Shown here: positions 55,892-64,000 of the stretch, in pieces
How positions within the stretch are numbered: position 1 is the stretch's first letter
Layout of the letters: each line of letters starts with the position of its first letter
Origin: Dillenia suffruticosa
Taxonomy: Eukaryota > Streptophyta > Magnoliopsida > Dilleniales > Dilleniaceae
Assembly (NCBI GenBank): GCA_033439265.1
Contig: JAVTVX010000020.1
Location: 13,410,001-13,474,000, forward strand
Length of the DNA: 64,000 nucleotides
Direction: 5' to 3'
Made by a program: the position numbers and the translations under genes
Notes under the pieces: model-generated
Told to the model about the DNA's origin: nothing
The model's input: the letters and a program-made list of their open reading frames with translations, nothing else
Databases searched by the model: none

Positions 55892-56457
55892 CATACAAAT
55901 TATATTACAAACCAAATACAATAATAATCAAACATAATCAAAATAATCCGAGAAAGAAGATCGAATGTACCTCCGGTCATTCTCAATTCCGACGATCTCC
56001 GATAATTGTGATAACACTAAAATGATCTCGTTTCCAATGCTCTCTGATAATTGTAATAGTACCAAAATGATCTTTGTAATGTGCGCAATTCTTCTAAACT
56101 CTCAATTTCACTCAATAGATGGTGTGGAGTTTTGAAATTGGACTTAGGGACTCAATGCACTAGGAGGGGGTTTGTATAGGCTCTCAACCATCAAATAATC
56201 TTTAAAACCTCATAATTGTCACCCTAAAATATTGTTGGTCATAATGAGGATTTAATAAAATATTAATAACGGAAAAACAAGATTAATTGTACAGAAGTTT
56301 GAATGGGACACCTAAATCCGACCAAATGTATCCCAATTTAAATCCCTTCCTTTCTTTATCACATTTAATCCTTTTTCGGTTATATTTTCCCTATTTACTT
56401 CATTTTGAATGCGTTAACTCATTCAAGGGTTTTGAATTTTTTAAAAAATTCTTAACA
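55892..56457 (-). repeat. 5' LTR of element C
   Basis: About 566 bp from just inside the PBS to ...AATTCTTAACA (minus strand TGTTAAGAATTTTTTAAA). The PBS-side end lacks a clear CA and is set approximately. Confidence 0.7.
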
Positions 56458-57328
56458 AACATTGCTTGCTTTTCATTACCATCGAATCTTGATTCCAACC
56501 GTTCAATTGTGCTACTCATCACCAACCCCAGGCCTTTCATGTTTGATTCTGTTTGTTTCAACTCAGATGAATTTCCTACAATCAAAGGTTTCTCTCCTTG
56601 TCCAAAAGTCTCAAACATCTCTCTCTCTCTCTCTCTCTCCCTCTCTCTCTGAGTTTGTCTCTCTTTCCCACTTTCATTCTCTCAATCTTGGTTTCGAATG
56701 AAAAGTCTTGATCAAACAACTATCTTAGTTGAATCCCTGTTTCTCTTTGTATCATAGTTTCGACCTCTCTCTTTGAGTCTCAATCTTGAAGCTCTCTTTT
56801 CTCTCACAAATAAGACACCAATCAAGTTCAAAGCCTCTCTGTCTCTTATCCTTGTGCAAAGCTCAGCCTTCCCTAGTGATGTTGTAATATTTTTTTTCTT
56901 AGATTAAATCCAATGAATTGTGTCTTAAATTAAGTTATTTGCCCTTTATTAATAGTGTTATTCATTATTTATATAAAAATAATAAATTCTCTTGTCACAC
57001 CTTAATTTTCTATATTATTGAGATGTTTTAATATGGTAGAAATAATATGGAATCTTAATTTATGGTTTGAATTAGAATTTTACAAAATTTGATGAATTAA
57101 AATGTGGATTATATAAATTTTGTATAAACTTTCGAGGATTAAAACGAAATATCAAACCAACCAAGCTCAAAAAAGTAATTACTTCGCATGCTCATACATT
57201 TTTATGTTAGATACCATGTTTTATTAGGTTAATGTATAGTATACGTCTAGATTTAAATGACCAATGTATGTAAATAACCATTAAAATGTTAGGATTTTTA
57301 GTAAAATTGACATGTGTTTGAAACATAT
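56458..57328. other. Flank with short minus-strand ORF and CT microsatellite
   Basis: Directly next to the LTR of element C a minus frame (about 56618-56458) encodes MFETFGQGEKPLIVGNSSEL and continues MSSTIERLESRFDGNEKQAM before running into the LTR. It looks like a coiled-coil N-terminal segment, perhaps a gag start, but I do not recognise it. Upstream on - is a GA-rich stretch including (CT)n at about 56612-56650. The rest, to 57328, is AT-rich with nothing recognised. Confidence 0.35.
56612..56650. repeat. (CT)n microsatellite
   Basis: CT dinucleotide run with one CC interruption, just upstream (on -) of the short ORF. Confidence 0.9.
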
Positions 57329-58649
57329 TTTATAGCAATAATTTTTATACATTATACTATTTTATTTTATTTAAACTTTATTTATGATTTTTAAAACTGT
57401 TTTAAATTTTATTTTATGATATTATACTAATTAAATTCATAGGTTTTGATTTAGATAATATTGGGCTTATTTAAAAAAATTTAGACTACACGGATAGATA
57501 ATATTTTCAGTATAACTTTCTATTTTGAAATCCAATTGAGATGATTCTTGCTACATTGGAAAGAAGGTTTCGAGACCGACAAATCTTATGAAGAATTCAG
57601 AAGCTAATTCAAGCCGAAAATGTCCGAAAATTTGGATAAAGTTGCTGCAATGCTAAAAATCAAGGATAAGGATGAAGTTTCCAAATCAAAGTGAAAGAAC
57701 CAAGTTTCCTAAAGGCTCACAACTTCTTATAGATCTAGGGTTTAGTTCTATAAATAGAGGCATCCCTTACACATCTTCAAACACATAGAGAGGACACGAA
57801 AACTCTAGCCACTGCCTCCATACCACGTTGTTTCCATCTCCTTCATTATGTAGAAAGGTTGTAATGTTTTCCTTATCTTTCTTGTTTTTCTTATGTCTAA
57901 CTACTTTTCTTGTTCTTAAAATTCAATGGATTCTATTTTTTGATTAATAGTATGATTTGAATCTATTTCCTTTTTGACTTGATTATTGTTTGGTGAAATT
58001 TTATTGTTGATCTTAATATTTCAAGCATTTAGGGCCCCATTTTTTTATTATTTGACATCGAATGCAGCATTTAGGGCCCCATTTTTTTATTATTTGACAT
58101 CGAATGCATGCATGACAATATAATTATAGGAGATTAATCAAATATAATAAAATCCACATAGGGTTATGAGATCAACAGATGATTAATTCTGTGTGTGGTG
58201 TGGGATTTTAGGAGAAATTTTAAACTATAGATATTCTATAGAACTTAATACAATTCGATCTAATCAAAATTGTATGACTATTATATTTTGTTTAGTCAAA
58301 TTAGGGTTTTATTGATGACTATGGAGTGAATCTAATCTAGAAAAATCTGTCATCATCAACAATGATATTTTAGTCACTAAACTTAAGAGAATTGAAAAGA
58401 TTTAACCATGTGAAAAGATTGAAAACAAATTAAATTGATATCCTAGGGTTTTTATTTATTGATTTAGTATTTATTATTTTCTTGATTTTTAATATCTTTA
58501 TATTTGTGATTTGATTTGTGTAACTTAGATAAGGTAATTTATAGTTGGTAGTACAAAATATTATCTTGGGAACGATAGTTACTCACATTACACTCAACAC
58601 TCAACTAAGATATATTTGCCTAAAATCATGATATCAAAATCACATAACA
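57329..58649 (+). repeat. Left LTR of element K
   Basis: Begins near TTTATAGCAATAAT (right copy: TGATAGCAATATT at 63328) and ends just before the PBS. Contains the perfect 42-bp tandem duplication at 58025-58108. Confidence 0.7.
58025..58108. repeat. Perfect 42-bp tandem duplication
   Basis: Units 58025-58066 and 58067-58108 are identical, each beginning GCATTTAGGGCCCC and ending ATCGAATGCA. The absence of any difference indicates a much more recent event than the insertion of element K, or an assembly artefact. Confidence 0.95.
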
Positions 58650-58650
58650 A

Positions 58651-58668
58651 TGACATTGTTATCGGGGA
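58651..58668 (+). other. Primer-binding site of element K, decayed
   Basis: TGACATTGTTATCGGGGA aligns with TGGCGCCGTTGCCGGGGA, the site used by Athila/Tat-type elements, at 13 of 18 bases. The differences are mainly C-to-T and G-to-A, as expected after cytosine methylation. Confidence 0.65.
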
Positions 58669-59237
58669 TATCCTTACATATCAATCGGAATAATCTTATT
58701 TGAGTTTGACACTATTATTTATATTTCTTGTTACTTTCTTGTTCTAATTTCTTGGTATACAGTCTCTTAGGGATACATAGAGTTTGGATTTTGTGCGAAT
58801 TTGGTAGGAAATTTTTGGGGTCCGAGAAATAGTTTAGGATTTGAGGTTGAGTGAGCACTTTTTCCAAAAAATTTTAGGCTGCTGAGCAAAACCCATGCTT
58901 TGGCATGGGCAGTACCCTATCTTGGCCAAATTCCATCATTTTCATTAGATTTTCTATTTTTCTTTAATTTTTTCTTGATTTTTAGTGGTTTTCAATTTTT
59001 TATTTGGGAGTTTTTTGTGAGTTATCTTACTTTTTTATTTCTATTTTTATATAGGTAATATAGATTTTCTTGAGTGATTTTTGTGATTTATTTTGAAGAT
59101 CTAATTTTGTGTTATCTTTTGTATCGATACAGTACTTGTTATGATCGAAGAGCATTGACCTAACCAAATTTAATTATGAGATAGAGAAAACTTTGAGATC
59201 CATTCATAAACAAGCTAGGCAAGTCAACAAAGAAGCA
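58669..59237. other. Leader of element K
   Basis: T-rich non-coding sequence between PBS and gag, no ORF seen. Confidence 0.6.
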
Positions 59238-60055
59238 ATGGCTCAAGACAACAGAGTTATAAGGGAATATTCTATTTCTATTAGACTAATATTGCATGGT
59301 CTGTAGTGGAACCTAATAATTTTGAACTAAAATCTAGTTTTATTGGCATGGTGTAGGCAGATCAATTTGGTAGAGATTCATTTGAAGATCCAAATAGACA
59401 ACTGAAAAACTTTCTAGAAATCAATAACACAATCGAACTGAATGGAGTTAACTCTGATGTGATAAGATTACGACTGTTTCCTTTCTCTCTTAAAGAAAGG
59501 CAAAGGTATGGCTTAACTCGTTTTATGCTAATCATTTTATCAATTGGAAGAACTTATCTCAAGTATTTTTAGTTAAGTATTTTCTACCTAATAAGATAGT
59601 TAAACTACATAATAGTATTACTAGTTTTTGGCAGTTTGAGGGTGAGCCTCTACATAATGCTTGGGAGGTTTTTAAAGATTTGATTAGGAAATGGCCAGAT
59701 CATGATATACCTAATTAGTTAATTATGCAAACTTTTTATAGTAGTTTTTTACATTATGTCAAAATTACCATTGATGCTATGACTAGTGGTTCATTTATGA
59801 GTAAGTCTTACCATGATGAATGTGTATTATTTGATGATATGGCCTCTAATCAGTTTGATTGGTCTAATGAACGTGAAATTTTTAGACAAAAAGTTGGTGT
59901 ACATAAGGTCGATAGTCTTACCGTGATTAATACAAAAATTAATTCATTGATTAATATCATGAAACATAATCAAATCAATGTTGTGACTAATCAGATTTTA
60001 TTTTGTGAATCATATGGAGATTCTACTCATGTGATTTCTGAGTATCCGTAGGTAT
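59238..60055 (+). pseudogene. gag: Athila-type Gag of element K
   Basis: Starts MAQDNRVIREYSIS at 59238. After a stop and frameshift QFGRDSFEDPNRQLKNFLEI (59360), NGVNSDVIRLRLFPFSLKER (59445) and, after further frameshifts, a segment near 59635-59700 that matches FxGESLYEAWERFK give the capsid. From 59725 an open frame has MQTFYSSFLHYVKITIDAMT, YHDECVLFDDMASNQFDWSN and a tail. The order and spacing match the retrotrans_gag domain of the Athila/Tat clade. Confidence 0.8.
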
Positions 60056-60690
60056 AGCAAGCAAATTATATTTCAAATTTTGGAAGATCTTAGAATAATC
60101 CTTGAAACTATCCTAACTTTTCATGAACTCAAAGAGTACCACTAAGACCAAATAATGTATCAGGCTTCAACTCGGGAAATCAACAACCAAGAGAGATCAA
60201 GGCATCATGGGAGATTGCAATTGAGCATTTGGCAATAGCGACTAATGAAAGGACTGAAAAACTTGAAAATAAAATTGACCATTTTACTAACTTCTTTCAT
60301 TCTCGTGTGCCAGGTAGACTGCCGAGTGATGCTAAGAAGAATCCTATAGAATAGGCCAAGGCAGTTTCATTGAGTAGTGAGAAGGCATTGCAAGAGTAGC
60401 CAATTTGATCCAAATAAGAGGATAAGCAAGAGACTAATGAAAAGAGCAAATAGACCGAGCAACTGAATCACAATAGGGAAGTTCCTTAACTTTAAGAGAA
60501 TATAAGCCCCTTGTTCCTTTTCCTAAGCGTCTTTTGTATGCTAATGCAGAAATGCAATTTGAAAAATTTTTAGAAATTTTAAGAAATTGCAAATTAATAT
60601 TCCTCTTTTGGATACCATCAATCAAATGTCGAGTTATGGGAAATTTCTCAAGGATATGATCACCAACAAGAGGAAGTTGATGAGATTTCG
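60056..60690 (+). pseudogene. Gag-pol linker of element K
   Basis: Frames shift several times but RLPSDAKKNPIE and AKAVSLSSEKALQE (60310-60395) match the LPSDTxxNPK...xLRSGK phrase that precedes protease in Athila/Tat-type elements. Confidence 0.65.
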
Positions 60691-61440
60691 ATGGTCCAGT
60701 TTATGGAGGAGAGTTTTGTAATTCTACAAAAGAAGTTGACGTCGAAACTCAAGAATCCAGAGAGTTTTTTTATCCCTTACACTATTGGTTCTACTGATTT
60801 TTTTGATATTTTATGTGATCTAGGTGTTGGTATTAATCTTATGCCATATTTTGTGTTCTTGAAGTTAGAGTTAAAGGAATGTCGACCTACTAATATTTCT
60901 TTACAATTAGTTGATAAGAGTGTGAAATATCTGAGAGGCATTTTTAAGGATATATTGGTCAAAGTTGATAAATTTATTTTTCCTATTGATTTTATCATTT
61001 TGGATATAGATGATGATAAAGGTACTTCATTGATTCTAAGTCAACCTTTTCTTGCCACTGCACGTGTATTGATTAATGTTTCTTATGGGAAGTTGATTTT
61101 GATTTTGAATAATGAGAAAATTGAGTTTAATGTCATTCATTCCATGAAAAATCTTGATGAGCAAGAAGTTTTCAAAGTTGATCGCATTGAGAGCAATGCT
61201 GAAAATGATTTGAATGTCTTTATTCTATTGATCCTCTTGAAAATTGCATTACTAGTTCCTTACATGTGAATCATGATATTCTAGATAATGAACATGTAGA
61301 TGTGTGTGCTGCCTTGGATGTGAGTTTGACTGAATTTCGTACCTTTCCTTCATAGATAGAGAGCTTGCAAAATATTGAGAAAAAAGCGATAAACTATAGC
61401 AAAGTGCTCAACCATCATCCACACTTGAACTTAAATCGCT
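60691..61440 (+). pseudogene. pol: Aspartic protease of element K
   Basis: KLTSKLKNPESFFIPYTIGS, DILCDLGVGINLMPYFVFLK (active site D-L-G, as in this clade, second Gly/Ala changed), ISLQLVDKSVKYLRGIFKDI, LVKVDKFIFPIDFIILDIDD and TSLILSQPFLATARVLINVS (60740-61090) cover the domain in one open frame up to 61269. Followed by broken sequence to the RT start. Confidence 0.85.
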
Positions 61441-62850
61441 TCCTTCTCATTTGAAATAGTCTTTTTGGATAGTTATTTAATGTTTTCGATGATTATATTT
61501 TGACAGGTTTCGAAGATGAGAAATTGCTACAAGTTCTGTAACAACAGAGGAAAGCTATAGGCTGGACCATCACTAGCATCCGTGGTATAGATCTCTCGAT
61601 CTGTATGCATAAGATCTTGCTAGAAGACGAGTTCAAAGCCACGGCTCAGCTCAATCACAAAGGAGGCTGAATGAACATCTTAAGGAGGTAGTAAAGAGAG
61701 ATATCATAAATGACTCGATGCAGGTATCATCTTACCTATCTTAGATTCTGTTTGGATGAGTTTTTTGCAAGTTGTGCCTAAGAAATGAGGAATAACTGTG
61801 ATTGAGAATGATAAAAATGAGTTAATCCCTACACGTAGTCATGAGTTCGAGGGTGGAAGTTGAATGACACTATTAGGAAAGATCATTTCCGCCTCCCCTT
61901 TCTCAATCAACTTGTTGAAAAATTAACTTGCCATACATTCTATTATTTTCTTGATAGTTTTTTTGATTATTTGCAAATTGCTATTGATCATGCTAACCAA
62001 GAAAAAACCACTTTCATATGTCCATATGGTACTTTTGCATTTAGACACATGTTTTTTGGTCTTTGTAACTCTAGCTACTTTTCAGAAATGCATGATATCT
62101 ATATTTGTTGATTTCATTGATAATTTTATAAAACTTTTCAAGGATGATTTTTCTATATTTGGTTTCTCATTTGATAATTATTCGAATAACTTGAAACAAG
62201 TTTTAAAGAGGTGTGAGGAAACTAATTTGGTGTTTAATTGGGAGAAGTGTCATTTTATGGTGAAAGAATATATAGTTTTGGGTCATAAAATATCTTCAAG
62301 GGGAATAAAGGTTGATAGGGAAAAATTTGAACTAATTGAAAAACTTCCACTCCCTAAATCATTAAATGATATTAAAGGATTTTTAGGACATGTTGGTCCT
62401 TATCGTAGGTTTATCAAGAATTTTTTTAAAATTGCTAAACGTTTGACTAATCTTTTAGTGAAAGATATACCTTTTGTGATTCATGATGTTTGCTTGAATG
62501 CCTTTAATTGTCTAAAATTGAAATTGTTTGGGTCTCCTACTATGCAGCCATCTAGGTGGGATTTGCCTTTTGATATGTATTGTGATGCGAGTGATGATAC
62601 TGTGGTTACAATTTTGGGCCCAGTTGTGGATAGAAATTTCATGTCGAGTAGAACTATGAATAAGGCTCGAAAGTTATACACTACTATTAAGAAAAAGCTA
62701 CTTGTTGTGATCTTTTCTCTTGAGAAATTTCAATCTTATTTGTTGTTGTCCAAAATTGTTATTCATACTAACCATTTTATACTTAAATATTTGATTTTAA
62801 AGAAAAATGCAAATCCAAAGTTGTTGCATTGGATTCTTTTGTTGTAGAAA
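61441..62850 (+). pseudogene. pol: Reverse transcriptase and RNase H of element K
   Basis: RT begins in broken frames with RRLNEHLKEVVKREI (about 61650) and KNELIPTRSHEFEGGS. LPFLNQLVEKLTCHTFYYFL and IDHANQEKTTFICPYGTFAF (61880-62050) hold the region of the first catalytic Asp, with the YFLD.F motif altered. The FxDD box reads LFKDDFSIFGFSFDN (family MDDF, here Lys). LKRCEETNLVFNWEKCHFMV, LGHKISSRGIKVDREKFELI, FLGHVGPYRRFIKNFFKIAK and DMYCDASDDTVVTIL (RNase H) follow in one frame (61951-62847). Confidence 0.85.
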
Positions 62851-63327
62851 TTTGATATCAAGATTGTGGATAAAAGAGAAGTTGATAATACAACAGCTAA
62901 TCATTTATCTCGATTGGAGGGAGATTCTGTTGAGACAATGACTAATCATTCTTTGAATGATTTTTTTCCTGATGAACAATTATTTGTAGTTACTCAAACC
63001 GATGAACCATCGTATGTTGACTTTGTTTATTATCTTGCTTATAGGATTCTACCAGGGGAATTGATGACGCAGCAAAAAAAGAAATTCCTTACTGATGTAC
63101 GCCACTATCTTTGGGATGAACCATACTTATACAAGCTTTGTGGTGACGGAATCATTAGGAGATGTGTGCCCTAGTATGAGGTAAGTAGTATCCTTAGTTT
63201 TTGTCATGATAAAGAAGTTGGTGGCCATCATAGTCCATCTCGTGCGGCAGATAAGGTACTTCAATTTGGAATTTATTGACCTACTTTGTTTAAAGATACT
63301 CATTCTTATGTTCGTACATGTGACTAA
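62851..63327 (+). pseudogene. pol: Integrase zinc-binding N-terminus of element K
   Basis: After a stop, KFDIKIVDKREVDNTTANHL (about 62850) and SRLEGDSVE end RNase H. YLWDEPYLYKLCGDGIIRRC (63105) and, past a stop, SFCHDKEVGGHHSPSRAADK and PTLFKDTHSYVRTCD form the HHCC zinc finger. The frame ends at 63324, three bases before LTR-like sequence: the catalytic core is deleted. Confidence 0.8.
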
Positions 63328-63572
63328 TGATAGCAATATTTTTATACACTTGAATTATTTTATTTTATTCTAGATTTTATTTATTTATTTTAGGATTATT
63401 TTAGACCTTATTTTATGTTATTGCATTAATTAATTTCATGGGTTTTGTTTCAAGAAACTTTGGGCTTATTTAAAAAAATTCAGACTACACAGATAACTAT
63501 TAATATTTTGGACATAACTTTCTACTCCAATATCCAATTGACATGATTCTTGTGTCGTTGGAAGAAAGAATT
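63328..63572 (+). repeat. Start of the right LTR of element K
   Basis: TGATAGCAATATTTTTATAC onward matches 57329-57570. Ends at the insertion of the next LTR (63573). Confidence 0.75.
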
Positions 63573-64000
63573 TGTCATGCCCCAACCCGTAGGTCGAGCA
63601 CGTGAACAGACCGTCGCGACTCTTCGAGACACGGGTATGCCCTACTCCCATGCCGAGGTGACGCAAGGCTAATATTATAAATAATATCATGACCATGCTC
63701 GACATTCTAAGTCAAATCATACAGCGGAAGATTTGAAGAATATTTTTGAGAAATTTCTTTAAAACATTTGTCTCCGATTTACATATAATATTTATATGCG
63801 CGGTCCAATTGTAAATAAAGATAAGTATGAATACTTATCCGGTAGCGTCTCTCAGTAAAACTAGTGAAACAGTACCTCAAAGTAAGTCAAGTACAGTATA
63901 AGCTGAAAATTTTTAAATGCGAGGGTGTGAGTATAATCTATATACTCAGTGAGTGAGGTGTAAGGGCTATATAATGAGAATTTGTGAGAGTGCCAAATCA
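63573..64000 (+). mobile_element. Family H gypsy LTR, runs off the window
   Basis: TGTCATGCCCCAACCC onward matches the first 400 or so bases of the solo LTR (39315): shared phrases include GGTATGCCCTACTC and CAGTGAGTGAGGTG. Whether it is solo or belongs to a full element cannot be seen. Confidence 0.8.

Larger units (their letters stand above)
50243..56457 (-). mobile_element. Ty1/copia element on - with complete domain set (element C)
   Basis: Right (5') LTR about 55892-56457, PBS, a 1.3 kb leader, gag, protease, integrase, RT and RNase H in Copia order, a polypurine tract and a 44-bp stub of the left (3') LTR (50243-50286). Both LTR remnants share TTAACTCATTCA and GAATTTTTTAAAAAATTC ending in TAACA. 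No target duplication can be checked because the left LTR is truncated. Every ORF is broken. Confidence 0.85.
57329..63572 (+). mobile_element. Athila-type Ty3/gypsy element (element K)
   Basis: On +: left LTR (57329-58649), PBS (58651-58668), leader, gag (59238-60055), protease, RT, RNase H and an integrase start, then a right LTR beginning at 63328 that is interrupted at 63573 by another LTR. The two LTR copies share AGCAATA.TTTTTATACA and GGGCTTATTTAAAAAAATT. Most of the integrase and the PPT are missing between 63320 and 63328, so an internal deletion joins pol to the LTR. All frames are broken. Confidence 0.8.

Noticed and set aside
57329..58649. Pararetrovirus integration
   Set aside because: The LTR pair, PBS and gypsy domain order explain the region. 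No movement protein or coat protein motifs were seen.

Overview
The window reads as plant (angiosperm) nuclear heterochromatin. It is AT-rich, I found no intact host gene, rRNA, tRNA or organelle sequence, and nearly all recognisable coding sequence belongs to decayed plant transposable elements: Ty1/copia (including Sirevirus-like elements with env-like ORFs), Ty3/gypsy (Tekay-type chromovirus and Athila/Tat-type), a Mutator-like (MULE) transposase, a CACTA element and a SINE-like retroposon. The species cannot be determined from what is here. Almost every coding remnant carries in-frame stops or frameshifts, so most entries are pseudogenes and their ends are approximate.

Layout. 1-1200: polypyrimidine low-complexity DNA. 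About 1795-5619: probable gypsy LTR-like block, split by a Sirevirus-like solo LTR (3330-4896, 5-bp target duplication tttag). 6761-7740: Athila/Tat-type gag on +. 8346-8450: SINE-like insertion with a 7-bp duplication. 8458-9850: gypsy LTR/gag remnant on -. 9853-11100: another Copia LTR. 11337-22054: full-length, strongly decayed Sirevirus-like Copia element on -, with two 2.5-2.6 kb LTRs, PBS, PPT and matching duplication gttat. It sits just upstream of, or within, the LTR of an older + strand Copia element (22055-24558), which a second Sirevirus-like element also interrupts (24559-29290, -, with an env-like ORF). At about 29291 that element is fused to the 5' half of a different Copia element (29291-32602, -).

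From 33.3 to 48.1 kb a MULE transposase gene on - is broken twice: by a 1.2 kb CACTA element (33449-34628) and by a 12 kb Tekay-type gypsy element (35103-47191, +). The gypsy element is itself interrupted in its protease by a 2.55 kb solo LTR of another gypsy family (39315-41864). 48092-49181 is a Copia 5' LTR plus leader. 49182-50242 is a fragment of the same LTR family as the solo LTR. 50243-56457 is a Copia element on - with all pol domains recognisable. 57329-63572 is an Athila-type gypsy element on +, whose right LTR is cut by a further LTR of the solo-LTR family (63573 to window end).

How the parts relate. The order of insertion can be read from the nesting: the MULE is older than the CACTA and Tekay insertions, the Tekay element is older than the solo LTR inside it, and the + strand Copia element is older than the two Sirevirus-like insertions flanking it. 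The most distinctive signals are the long arrays of GTCGAC/GGTGGACC-type motifs in the Sirevirus-like LTRs (and once outside an LTR), a conserved TATA-containing motif near the end of five LTRs, duplicated polypurine tracts, the env-like ORF, and a short unrecognised ORF plus GC-rich hairpins in a Copia leader.
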